Assembly (NCBI GenBank): GCA_047971925.1
Contig: JBKEAC010000010.1
Location: 1 to 8,418 of the forward strand
Length of the DNA stretch: 8,418 bases
DNA from: JBKEDC01 sp047971925
GTDB taxonomy: Bacteria; Bacteroidota; Bacteroidia; Bacteroidales; Prolixibacteraceae
Reading direction: 5' to 3'
Every line of letters starts with the position of its first letter. Position 1 is the first letter of the stretch. The notes beneath the pieces were generated by a model. The model was not told where the DNA came from. It made no database searches and saw nothing but the letters and a program-made list of their open reading frames with translations. A program made the translations under genes and the position numbers. Below, piece by piece: positions 1 through 6,434 of this stretch.

Positions 1-257
1 CGATTCCACTCCTCATTTGTGAACACCATTTCGTTGAGTAATTGCAATTGCACCCGTGCATTTTGCAGCAATGCTTCGTTGGAGTTTAAGTTAGTGGGGT
101 TTTCATAGCCCTGATTAATCAGGTCTTGAATGAATTCCTTTTCTAGTGCTGCTTCTGTTTGGTAGGTAGTGGGAGCTTCATTTGCTGCATAATATTTGGT
201 GTATTTATCAAGAACAATGAAGTTGTTCGATTCTGCAATGCTGTTATATGTACTCAT
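1..257 (-). CDS. hsdR: Type I restriction enzyme R subunit HsdR, N-terminal part (cut by window edge)
   Basis: HsdR is the ATP-dependent translocase and endonuclease subunit of a Type I restriction system; it joins HsdM and HsdS to cut DNA lacking the methyl mark. Only the first 85 codons are present, starting at ATG 257-255 and running off the window. They include an acidic stretch (residues 33-51, beginning YQTEAALEKE and ending INQGY) typical of the start of the HsdR N-terminal domain. The nuclease motif and the helicase motors are outside the window. The start is supported by an AGGAG ribosome binding site at 269-265, seven bases upstream and inside the end of hsdS. One base separates it from the hsdS stop, so translation is probably coupled. 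The assignment rests on this short segment plus the position after hsdM and hsdS. Confidence 0.85.
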   Translation of the reverse strand, partial: MSTYNSIAESNNFIVLDKYTKYYAANEAPTTYQTEAALEKEFIQDLINQGYENPTNLNSNEALLQNARVQLQLLNEMVFTNEEWN

Positions 258-258
258 G

Positions 259-1344
259 TTAGTTCTCCTTTTGTTTAAACGAGAGTAGTTTATCTCTGTA
301 ATGTTCGTATTGTTTTTGTCTTGCTTCTATCTCTGCCGGTAAGCCTGTTGTAATGTCGTTGCATAGGGTGTCAAAACGGTCTAGGATTTCTACTATATGT
401 TGTTGTTCGGCAAGGGGTGGAATTGGTACAATAAAATTTTCTAGCATTGGCATTGTTATATACGGTACAGAACCCTTTCTTGAGTGTAAAATAATATAAT
501 CTCTAAGCTTATTTTTCAAATAGTGTAATAGATATTTCGTATTTACATTCTTATTAAATTCAGACAATACATATGTTCTTTGATATGCATTAAATTTTCC
601 TTTGTAATAATTGATATGACCAACCTTACTTCCATTGCCTGAAATAATAATGGCTTCCGTATCAAACGCAAATGTATCTATTCTGAACGGATTTTCATCG
701 CAAGTAAAAAATAAGTATTGTCCGTTTTCAACCATTGCATTTGCGTTTAATTTACCAGTACATATATTGACAAGATTTGATAATTTAATATTTTCTACCT
801 TGTCGATATTGCTAAACAACTCATTTCGATAAAACTCATATTGGTTTTGTCTTTTTTCAAGCTCCGCTGTTAGCTCCGCTGTTAGCTCCGTGAAATTGTC
901 CAAAATACGTACAATTTCACGTTGTACTTCTAGGGGTGGGACGGGAATTGTAACTTTATTAAGTACTGTTTGTGTTAAACTTGGTACGCCACCTGCCGTA
1001 TTCAATTTCTCTAAGTGTTCTTTTTGTAGACAGTAATATACATATTTAGGTATGCACGTCATTGCGTTTATTTCTGTATAAAAAATTGTATCTACAGTCC
1101 AAAAAGGTTTATCTACATAATATAACTTGTCAATCGAACCTTTTCTAGGAATTAATACAGACGGCATATCATACGCAAAAGTATCAATATATGTCATTAC
1201 TCCACCTGAACCATATACTTCTATTTCGCCTGTATCAAATTGCTTATAGTCCTTACCATTTTTTATTTTTAAAACCGTTGAAAGTTCCTTATACTCCACC
1301 CCCTCAGGGCACAGCTCATTTATCAATTCCTCTAATTTGCTCAT
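259..1344 (-). CDS. hsdS: Type I restriction-modification specificity subunit HsdS
   Basis: HsdS (361 residues) chooses the DNA target for both methylation and restriction. Two half-repeats are visible. Each has a variable target recognition domain (about residues 15-130 and 185-303) followed by a conserved segment: PPLEVQREIVRILDNF at 136-151 and PPLAEQQHIVEILDRF at 309-324. Each segment leads into a charged helix ending in a K/RRQ-x-QYE-like motif. The central spacer at residues 152-162 reads TELTAELTAEL, the four-residue repeat known from EcoR124I-type (IC family) subunits. The length is somewhat short but complete for the family. Its ATG overlaps the rhuM stop (ATGA at 1341-1344), with GGAGGTG at 1355-1349 as ribosome binding site. 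Base composition is more AT-rich than hsdM, as expected for a recombining specificity gene. The target sequence cannot be read from the protein. Confidence 0.95.
   Translation of the reverse strand: MSKLEELINELCPEGVEYKELSTVLKIKNGKDYKQFDTGEIEVYGSGGVMTYIDTFAYDMPSVLIPRKGSIDKLYYVDKPFWTVDTIFYTEINAMTCIPKYVYYCLQKEHLEKLNTAGGVPSLTQTVLNKVTIPVPPLEVQREIVRILDNFTELTAELTAELEKRQNQYEFYRNELFSNIDKVENIKLSNLVNICTGKLNANAMVENGQYLFFTCDENPFRIDTFAFDTEAIIISGNGSKVGHINYYKGKFNAYQRTYVLSEFNKNVNTKYLLHYLKNKLRDYIILHSRKGSVPYITMPMLENFIVPIPPLAEQQHIVEILDRFDTLCNDITTGLPAEIEARQKQYEHYRDKLLSFKQKEN
860..890 (-). repeat. 12-bp tandem repeat encoding T-A-E-L in hsdS
   Basis: Two identical 12-bp units (860-871 and 872-883, AGCTCCGCTGTT on the plus strand) are followed by a partial third unit (884-890). 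They encode the repeated TAEL residues between the two halves of HsdS. In EcoR124I and its relatives the number of such units (two versus three) changes the length of the non-specific spacer in the bipartite target, through unequal crossing-over. The repeat is directly visible; the functional consequence in this protein is inferred from the family. Confidence 0.85.
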
Positions 1345-2345
1345 GCTTCACCTCCGTTTTTGCTAAGTAGAAAGCTATCAAAGTCGCTTTCATATAATCT
1401 ATCTTGAACGATTCTATATTTTTCAAATTCTGTTTCAGCAGCGATTTTTGCAATCTCTGCCGTAATTTTGCCATTATCTTTTAAAATTTCGCTATCCCAC
1501 AATGTTAAAAAACCATTCAAACGTTTTTCCCAATCTTCCATAGTCATTGGTATATGTCTTTCTGCTTGCACCTCTGCCATATCAAGATAAGCCGAAACAA
1601 TTCTTTGAAGTTGCGATAACTCTTTGTCCGACAAATAATTTTTAGCAATGCTAACATCTGATTTATGAACTTTACCCTTTGGAGCACCGTCCCAATTTGT
1701 AAGTCCCATATTTTCTTTTTGAGAATCTGCACGATTATAAATAACCTCTGCGGCAGTTTTCCCATGTATAGCATAATGCAGTTTATTTTCTACGGCAGAA
1801 AAAAATCTTTTAGTTGCCGTTGCAGTAGAATCGTAGTCTAATGCAGTAGCGTATATATCTGTAATTTTTTGATAAAATTTTCTTTCAGAAAGTCTAATTT
1901 CTCGAACCTTTTCAAGTTGTCTTTCAAAATAATCATTCGTTAATACTGTGCCACCATTTTTAAGTCGTTCATCGTCCATGGTAAACCCTTTTACTATGTA
2001 TTCTTTTAAGCGTTCGGTAGCCCAGATACGAAACTTGGTAGCAATATGCGATTTGATACGATACCCCAACGAGATAATCATATCGAGGTTATAATAGGTT
2101 GTATTATAGTCTTTGCCATCTGTTGCAGTTGTTCGGAATTTCCGAACAACTGAATTTTCCGACAATTCGCCTTCTTCGAAAATATGCTTAATATGCTCAC
2201 TGATATTGGATTTGCTCGATTGGTACAACTCAACTAATTGAGCTTGGGTTAACCAAACATTTTCATTTTCGAGCCGAACTTCAATTTTAGTAGTTCCGTT
2301 TTCTGCTTGATAAAGGATTATTTCTCCTTTTTGTTCTTCTTTCAT
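1341..2345 (-). CDS. rhuM: RhuM family protein embedded in the hsd operon
   Basis: This 334-residue protein is a full-length RhuM family member. The name comes from a Salmonella pathogenicity-island gene; the molecular role is not established. An N-terminal helix-turn-helix-like segment lies at about residues 30-61 (VWLTQAQLVELYQSSKSNIS). The family signature follows at 84-121, beginning YYNLDMIISLGYRIKS and running on through FRIWATERLKEY. The C-terminal half (about 145-325) is charged and helical with no motif I recognise. It overlaps hsdM upstream and hsdS downstream by ATGA junctions, so it should be made together with the methylase. An AAGGAGG site at 2358-2352 fixes the start, six bases from the ATG. 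RhuM genes are often found between Type I subunit genes, which suggests an accessory or regulatory role, but nothing here shows what it does. Confidence 0.9.
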   Translation of the reverse strand: MKEEQKGEIILYQAENGTTKIEVRLENENVWLTQAQLVELYQSSKSNISEHIKHIFEEGELSENSVVRKFRTTATDGKDYNTTYYNLDMIISLGYRIKSHIATKFRIWATERLKEYIVKGFTMDDERLKNGGTVLTNDYFERQLEKVREIRLSERKFYQKITDIYATALDYDSTATATKRFFSAVENKLHYAIHGKTAAEVIYNRADSQKENMGLTNWDGAPKGKVHKSDVSIAKNYLSDKELSQLQRIVSAYLDMAEVQAERHIPMTMEDWEKRLNGFLTLWDSEILKDNGKITAEIAKIAAETEFEKYRIVQDRLYESDFDSFLLSKNGGEA

Positions 2346-3898
2346 ATTGTGCCTCCTTCCAAGTCTGCTACAATTGCATCAATATCGGCACGAAGCTTAT
2401 TTATTTTACCCACTGTGGCTGCTATTTCTTTGTTAAGCTCAGCTATATCAATCTTTTCGCGTGTGTCTTTTGCTTCCACATATGAGCTCACCGAAAGGTT
2501 ATAGTCGTTTTCGGCAATTTTTTGGTTGTCGATTGTTTTCGCCAAGTGTTCCACATCTTCTTTGTTGCTGAACATGGTCATGATGCTCTCAATGTGTGGG
2601 TCTTCAAGCACATTGTTGTTGGTTTCTTTTTTGAAGAAATCGGGTCCGCTCGCATCAATAAACTGCGTTTTATAGTCGTTCTTGTGTTTAGAAAGCACCA
2701 GAATGTTAACAGCGATGGAAGTTCCAAAGAATAAGTTTGGGGCAAGAGAAATGACCGTTTCCACGAAATTATTATCCACCAAATATTTTCTTATTTTCTG
2801 TTCGGCACCTCCACGGTAGAATATTCCCGGGAAACAAACAATGGCAGCCCTTCCTTTGCCTGAAAGGTAGCTCAAGGCATGAAGCACAAAGGCGAAGTCG
2901 GCTTTCGATTTAGGTGCCAGCACGCCTGCCGGAGCAAATCGGTCGTCGTTTATAAGTGTGGGGTCGTCGTCGCCAATCCAATTAATTGAATAGGGTGGGT
3001 TTGAAACAATGGCATCAAAAGGCTTGTCGTCGCCAAAGTGGGGTTCTAAGAGGGTGTTTCCCCAAGCAATATTAAACTTGTCGTAATTAATGTTGTGCAG
3101 AAACATGTTCATGCGCGCCAAGTTATAGGTGGTGTGGTTTATTTCTTGGCCGAAAAAACCATCTTCAATGATGTGCTCATCAAACTGTTTTTTTGCTTGT
3201 AATAATAAGGAACCTGAACCGGAAGCAGGGTCGTAAATCTTATTTATTTTCGACTGCCCATGTACTGCAAGTTTTGCTATAAGTTTAGATACGCTTTGAG
3301 GGGTGAAGAACTCACCGCCCGATTTTCCCGCATTGGCGGCATAGTTTGAAATCAAAAACTCATAGGCATCACCAAAGAGGTCAATCTGATTGTCTTCAAA
3401 ATTTCCAAATTTTAGCTCATTAATTCCTTTCAACACCTTGCATAGCGTGTTGTTTTTATTGGCAACCGTTTGACCCAAATGTATGCTCGTGGTGTCGAAA
3501 TCGTCAAACAAACCTTTAATATCTACTTCCGATGGATAGTTTTTTGCCGATTCTTCAATCGCATTGAAAATCGCTTTGAGCTCGGTGTTCAAATTCTCGT
3601 TGCTGAGGGCTTTTTCAACCACATTCACAAAAAGCTGACTAGGATAAATGAAGTAGCCTTTTGCTTTAACGGCATCTTCCTTTATATCGGGTGTAATTAT
3701 ATTATCGGACATTTTTGCGTAGTTCACGCTTTCATCGCCATTTTCAATGTAGTTGGTGAAATTTTCACTAATGAAGCGATAGAATAGTGCACCTAGTACA
3801 TATTGTTTAAAGTTCCATCCATCAACTGTGCCACGTACTTCGTTGGCAATTTTCCATATCTGATTTTGAAGTGCTTGTCGCTGTGCAGTGCTATTCAT
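2342..3898 (-). CDS. hsdM: Type I restriction-modification DNA methyltransferase subunit HsdM
   Basis: HsdM (518 residues, normal length) is the adenine-N6 methyltransferase subunit; with HsdS it methylates the host's recognition sites using S-adenosylmethionine. The N-terminal helical domain occupies about residues 1-165. The catalytic domain opens with GGEFFTPQSVSKLI (194-207). The SAM-binding motif I is YDPASGSGSLLL (222-233) and the catalytic motif IV is NPPY (300-303). All key residues are intact. The C-terminal end (about 475-518) is predicted to form a helical, coiled-coil-like tail. The gene is first in an hsdM-rhuM-hsdS-hsdR operon and overlaps rhuM by four bases. Its start ATG has no clear ribosome binding site, only an A-rich leader. 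Its codon use looks more GC-rich than rhuM and hsdS, closer to the core genes. Confidence 0.96.
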   Translation of the reverse strand: MNSTAQRQALQNQIWKIANEVRGTVDGWNFKQYVLGALFYRFISENFTNYIENGDESVNYAKMSDNIITPDIKEDAVKAKGYFIYPSQLFVNVVEKALSNENLNTELKAIFNAIEESAKNYPSEVDIKGLFDDFDTTSIHLGQTVANKNNTLCKVLKGINELKFGNFEDNQIDLFGDAYEFLISNYAANAGKSGGEFFTPQSVSKLIAKLAVHGQSKINKIYDPASGSGSLLLQAKKQFDEHIIEDGFFGQEINHTTYNLARMNMFLHNINYDKFNIAWGNTLLEPHFGDDKPFDAIVSNPPYSINWIGDDDPTLINDDRFAPAGVLAPKSKADFAFVLHALSYLSGKGRAAIVCFPGIFYRGGAEQKIRKYLVDNNFVETVISLAPNLFFGTSIAVNILVLSKHKNDYKTQFIDASGPDFFKKETNNNVLEDPHIESIMTMFSNKEDVEHLAKTIDNQKIAENDYNLSVSSYVEAKDTREKIDIAELNKEIAATVGKINKLRADIDAIVADLEGGTI

Positions 3899-3952
3899 TT
3901 GTGTTGTTTTTTTGCTGTTCGATAATTTTGAGTGTTTATTTGTTGGGGGGTT

Positions 3953-3982
3953 TTATTCTTGTTTTTCAAATGTAAGTTTCAT
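3953..3982 (-). CDS. Possible nine-codon leader or gene vestige upstream of hsdM
   Basis: A nine-residue ORF (MKLTFEKQE, then TAA) starts with ATG at 3982-3980, preceded by an AGGAG at good spacing within TTAGGAGTTTTCATG. It lies between the stop of the DUF3791-like gene and the start of hsdM. A short inverted repeat (AGTTT/AAACT) surrounds the start codon. It may be a translated leader, the stub of a deleted gene, or chance. I recognise no homolog. Confidence 0.25.
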   Translation of the reverse strand: MKLTFEKQE

Positions 3983-4005
3983 GAAAACTCCTAATTGGGT
4001 TAATT

Positions 4006-4461
4006 TTATTCTAGTTTATTCTCCAAAAAAGCATTCAATATATTTTGTGGCGTATCATAATAGAAACTGCTATTATAATCATCAATCTTATCACTAACAA
4101 AAGAACGATAAGCCTCAAATAGAGCATCGACTACATCAATATTTTTTTCTTTTGCAATGCCTAAAATGAATCGTTTATACACCTTGCCAATATCCCAGTA
4201 ACTAGGTATTGCATATTTCGTATATTTTATATTATCAAAGTCACCATTTAAAATGTTTGCTTTATTTATAAAATCTTCTGCAACTGTTTCTATATTATCG
4301 CTATGGTATATATCGGCTAAGTCATATATTTTTTCTATACATATTCTTCCTAATTTTTCCACAACATAATTGCGTTTATTTTTTGTTTTACGTGAAATAT
4401 ATTCAATTAAACTACATGTGAAAAATAAATCATTTTCTTTTTTATTTTCTCTACCAATCAT
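4006..4461 (-). CDS. DUF3791-like protein, partner of the DUF3990 gene (candidate antitoxin)
   Basis: This is a 151-residue soluble protein without signal peptide or membrane segments. Residues 11-66 (from NDLFFTCSLIEYIS to IYHSDNIETVAEDFI) resemble the DUF3791 pattern: a hydrophobic helix ending in IEY, a mid valine/leucine helix, then a Y/H region and an acidic end. A second half (about 84-150, containing PSYWDIGKVYKRFI and DKIDDYNSSFYYD) is a conserved-looking extension that I cannot name. The start codon overlaps the DUF3990 stop by one base (TAATG), and GAGGAG at 4475-4470 lies eight bases upstream. Translation should therefore follow that of the DUF3990 protein. From memory, DUF3791 and DUF3990 genes commonly sit together. 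Toxin-antitoxin pairing is my inference; neither biochemical role is shown by the sequence. Confidence 0.6.
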   Translation of the reverse strand: MIGRENKKENDLFFTCSLIEYISRKTKNKRNYVVEKLGRICIEKIYDLADIYHSDNIETVAEDFINKANILNGDFDNIKYTKYAIPSYWDIGKVYKRFILGIAKEKNIDVVDALFEAYRSFVSDKIDDYNSSFYYDTPQNILNAFLENKLE

Positions 4462-4922
4462 TATTTAATCTCCTCACAAGTAACAAACTCAAGGCAATTA
4501 ATCGATTTTTCAGTGCAAAAGTTGATTTGATGTGTAGGGTATTTAAACTTTGCTAAAACCCAAAATTGCTCTCTAGTAATTATGCCGTCAATGTAGTCTG
4601 CTATATAATTATAAATTTGGTCGTTTGCCATCGCACCAATAACAATGTCATAATTGTGTTCAATTCCATTTCTGCAATCGATTATAAAATCTAGCCATTC
4701 ATCTGTCAGTTCTTTAAATTCTAAAATATTTAATTTGCTATCAAGTCTTACTGTATATGTATTTACAGTTTTAACATCGTATCTTTTTGCCCAACGCTCA
4801 GCTTGTTCACGAATTATCGTACAGTAAAAGCCTTGCCCAAAATCTTTAGTATTTCTACCTATAATTATTCTAGGCGTTTTTATTTCAGAATAGCCACCAT
4901 GATATACTGTCATTTTTCCCAT
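4461..4922 (-). CDS. DUF3990 protein, ADP-ribosyltransferase-like (candidate toxin)
   Basis: This 153-residue protein matches the DUF3990 pattern. It opens with MTVYHGGYSEI (residues 4-14), followed by KDFGQGFYCT (26-35) and a helix with EQAERWAKRY. The Y-H-G start and F-G-x-G-F-Y motif resemble the NAD-binding core of ADP-ribosyltransferase folds, and as I recall the Pfam family is placed in that clan. Catalytic activity is not proven, and the usual later acidic catalytic residue is not identified with confidence. The reading frame is open to a GTG at 4937, but GGGAGGTG at 4935-4928 sits seven bases before ATG 4922, so I choose 4922; ATG 4913 is a less likely alternative. The gene overlaps the partner ORF below by one base and the frameshifted ORF above by 13. 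The pair resembles a toxin-antitoxin or anti-phage module; that is inference. Confidence 0.75.
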   Translation of the reverse strand: MGKMTVYHGGYSEIKTPRIIIGRNTKDFGQGFYCTIIREQAERWAKRYDVKTVNTYTVRLDSKLNILEFKELTDEWLDFIIDCRNGIEHNYDIVIGAMANDQIYNYIADYIDGIITREQFWVLAKFKYPTHQINFCTEKSINCLEFVTCEEIK

Positions 4923-5181
4923 AGACACACCTCCCACATAAACCTAAACTTTATCATATCCCCATGTTCAACACCTAAAATTTCATCAACTTTAACCATA
5001 GCGTTTTCTATTAATTCTTCTCATTCAATGACGAAACGACCAAGTCAACAGCATCTTTTATACCATTAAAATCCGTATTAATCGCTGTTAATTTTATTAC
5101 TTCGACTACAACACTTTTTTTGCTCATTACCCATTTTGTCTGCACAACGTTTCTTGTTCCACTCTTGCCCAATTCTATCAT
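4910..5181 (-). pseudogene. Small unrecognised ORF, probably broken by a -1 frameshift
   Basis: From ATG 5181 (GAGG at good spacing upstream) an open frame runs 56 codons, beginning MIELGKSGTRNVVQTKW, to TAA at 5013-5011. At about 5017 the -1 frame takes over without interruption for 35 more codons, beginning ELIENAMVKVDEILGVEH, to TGA at 4912-4910. That stop lies 13 bases inside the DUF3990 gene. Joined, they would give about 91 residues of ordinary composition, so a single-base deletion near GAGAAGAATTAA is the simplest reading; a sequencing error is possible. There is no classic slippery heptamer. I do not recognise the family. The stretch just upstream and into the start (HFREV-RKMIELGKSGTR in the same frame) loosely recalls the HFxEVxKMI segment of DinD/Bro-like proteins, but the rest does not continue that match. 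Confidence 0.5.
4928..4935 (-). promoter_or_regulatory. Shine-Dalgarno site that sets the DUF3990 start
   Basis: GGGAGGTG on the minus strand is complementary to the 16S rRNA tail and lies seven bases before ATG 4922. An in-frame GTG at 4937 overlaps this site and so is unlikely to be the start. Confidence 0.7.
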
Positions 5182-5218
5182 TTTCCTGACCTCACGAAAA
5201 TGGTCTGCAACTTAACTT

Positions 5219-5524
5219 CTACAATTCCTCTGCCTTATAAATATTATATCCCTCGTAATAATAACTATGGTCAATGCCCTTAATATAAACTTCACGATTA
5301 TTAATTTCATTGCTTAAAGCTTCTTTTAGCAAATGCTTAATCTCAATATCTTTTATAGGGCTTCGCTCCATAGCCATTAAATAATCATTTTTATCAATTA
5401 AACTCCAATCAACAACTTGTTTCAGTTCCTTTTTAAATATCAAATCAAGCCATATGCGTGTTGAACGTCCGTTTCCCTCTCTAAAAGGGTGCGCTATATT
5501 CATTTCAACATACTTTTCAACTAG
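5219..5524 (-). pseudogene. C-terminal remnant of a Fic/DOC family protein
   Basis: Fic proteins usually transfer AMP or a related group from a nucleotide to a target protein. The fragment holds the complete catalytic motif HPFREGNGRSTR and about 85 following residues, which end naturally at TAG 5221-5219. The frame is open upstream through LVEKYVE, which looks like the normal Fic helix before the motif, and is then closed by TGA at 5527-5525. The N-terminal half of the fold is therefore missing; a typical family member is near 200 residues. ATG 5503 lies inside the helix, has no ribosome binding site and is not a credible native start. The break lies only some 15 bases from the hairpin after punA, so it may mark the edge of an insertion or deletion. 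Activity is unlikely without the missing part. Confidence 0.8.
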
Positions 5525-5538
5525 TCATGTAGTTTCTA

Positions 5539-5581
5539 CTTCAGGGGTCTTCTTAAATCTTTTTTTTAGAAGACCCTGAAG
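5539..5581 (-). terminator. Hairpin after punA, probable terminator
   Basis: The arms CTTCAGGGGTCTTCT (5539-5553) and AGAAGACCCTGAAG (5568-5581) pair over 14 bp with one bulged base around a 14-base loop. It lies 41 bases after the punA stop, where the core operon should end. On the minus strand no U-run follows the stem; the run of eight A/T lies in the loop, so termination is inferred from position and stem strength. Confidence 0.5.
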
Positions 5582-5621
5582 CTTTAGTTTTGCTTATCGC
5601 TTTCTGCTTCCCACCTTGCAC

Positions 5622-6434
5622 TTAAATCTGTTCAATGAGCGTTTTCATGATGTAAGTCATTTTGGGCTCGGCAGCAGCAGCCACAATTTGCACTTCCTCG
5701 TGCGATATTTCCACTATTTCGCCAGGCACGCCACTATCGGTAACGATTGAAATGCCAAAAACATTCATGCCCGAATGACGAGCCACAATCACTTCAGGCA
5801 CTGTTGACATGCCCACTACATCGGCACCTAAAATGCGAAACATTTTGTATTCCGCCGGAGTTTCAAAAGTTGGACCTTGCACACCCACATAAACACCACT
5901 TTTCACGTCAATCTTTTTGTTGGCTGCAATTTTCAACGCTTTTTGCACATAATCTTTCGAATAACACTCGCTCATGTCGGGGAAACGTGGACCTAGTCGG
6001 TCGTCGTTTTTGCCGTGAAGCGGATGTTCGGGGAAAAAGTTAATATGGTCGGTAATGAGCATTAAATCGCCCACTTTGTAATCGGGATTTAAACCACCCG
6101 ATGCGTTCGAAACAAAGAGGCTGTTAATTCCCATGGCCTTCATCACACGCACAGGGAGGGTCACCTCTTTCATGTCATATCCTTCATAATAATGGAAACG
6201 ACCTTGCATTGCCATGACATATTTTCCGCCCAGCTTTCCGAATATGAACTGACCGCTATGCCCTTCCACCGTTGAAACGGGGAAATTTGGAATTTCGGTA
6301 TAGGGCAAGCAAACATCAACATCGATTTCTTTGGCAAGTCCGCCTAAGCCAGAACCTAAGATGATTGCCACTTCAGGTTGGTGATTAATTTTCGATTGGA
6401 TAAATTTTGCTGTTTCTTGAATGTGTTGCAACAT
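5622..6434 (-). CDS. punA: Purine nucleoside phosphorylase (trimeric type)
   Basis: PunA cleaves purine nucleosides with phosphate to give free base and (deoxy)ribose 1-phosphate, a cytosolic salvage step. At 270 residues it has normal length for the trimeric class. Visible sites are the phosphate-binding GSGLG (27-31) and GHSG (58-61), GRFHYYEGY (78-86), NASGGL (110-115), GPTFETPAEY (187-196, with F190/E191 in the base pocket) and VVGMSTVPEV (206-215). H245 lines up with human H257. Aspartate 233 in IVTDSG stands where mammalian enzymes have the base-contacting Asn243. The start ATG has no Shine-Dalgarno site and lies 50 bases inside lpxK. No later methionine occurs before residue 74, so the overlap is real. 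The pairing with lpxK is familiar from Bacteroidales. Confidence 0.96.
   Translation of the reverse strand: MLQHIQETAKFIQSKINHQPEVAIILGSGLGGLAKEIDVDVCLPYTEIPNFPVSTVEGHSGQFIFGKLGGKYVMAMQGRFHYYEGYDMKEVTLPVRVMKAMGINSLFVSNASGGLNPDYKVGDLMLITDHINFFPEHPLHGKNDDRLGPRFPDMSECYSKDYVQKALKIAANKKIDVKSGVYVGVQGPTFETPAEYKMFRILGADVVGMSTVPEVIVARHSGMNVFGISIVTDSGVPGEIVEISHEEVQIVAAAAEPKMTYIMKTLIEQI

Noticed and set aside
1544..1774. 76-codon minus-strand ORF
   Set aside because: It lies entirely within rhuM in another frame and has no motif or ribosome binding site.
3470..3787. 105-codon plus-strand ORF
   Set aside because: It lies opposite the well-supported hsdM and is a shadow of its codons. The same holds for the plus frames at 635-832, 2307-2504, 2522-2734, 4803-5069 and 5747-6043.
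4923..4937. GTG 4937 as start of the DUF3990 gene
   Set aside because: The GTG overlaps the Shine-Dalgarno site that serves ATG 4922.
5011..5022. Programmed -1 frameshift signal
   Set aside because: The sequence around the shift is not a slippery heptamer and no strong stem follows, so a mutation or sequencing error is more likely.
5504..5620. tRNA gene or attachment site at the island edge
   Set aside because: No cloverleaf is visible, and the strong inverted repeat is better explained as a terminator hairpin.
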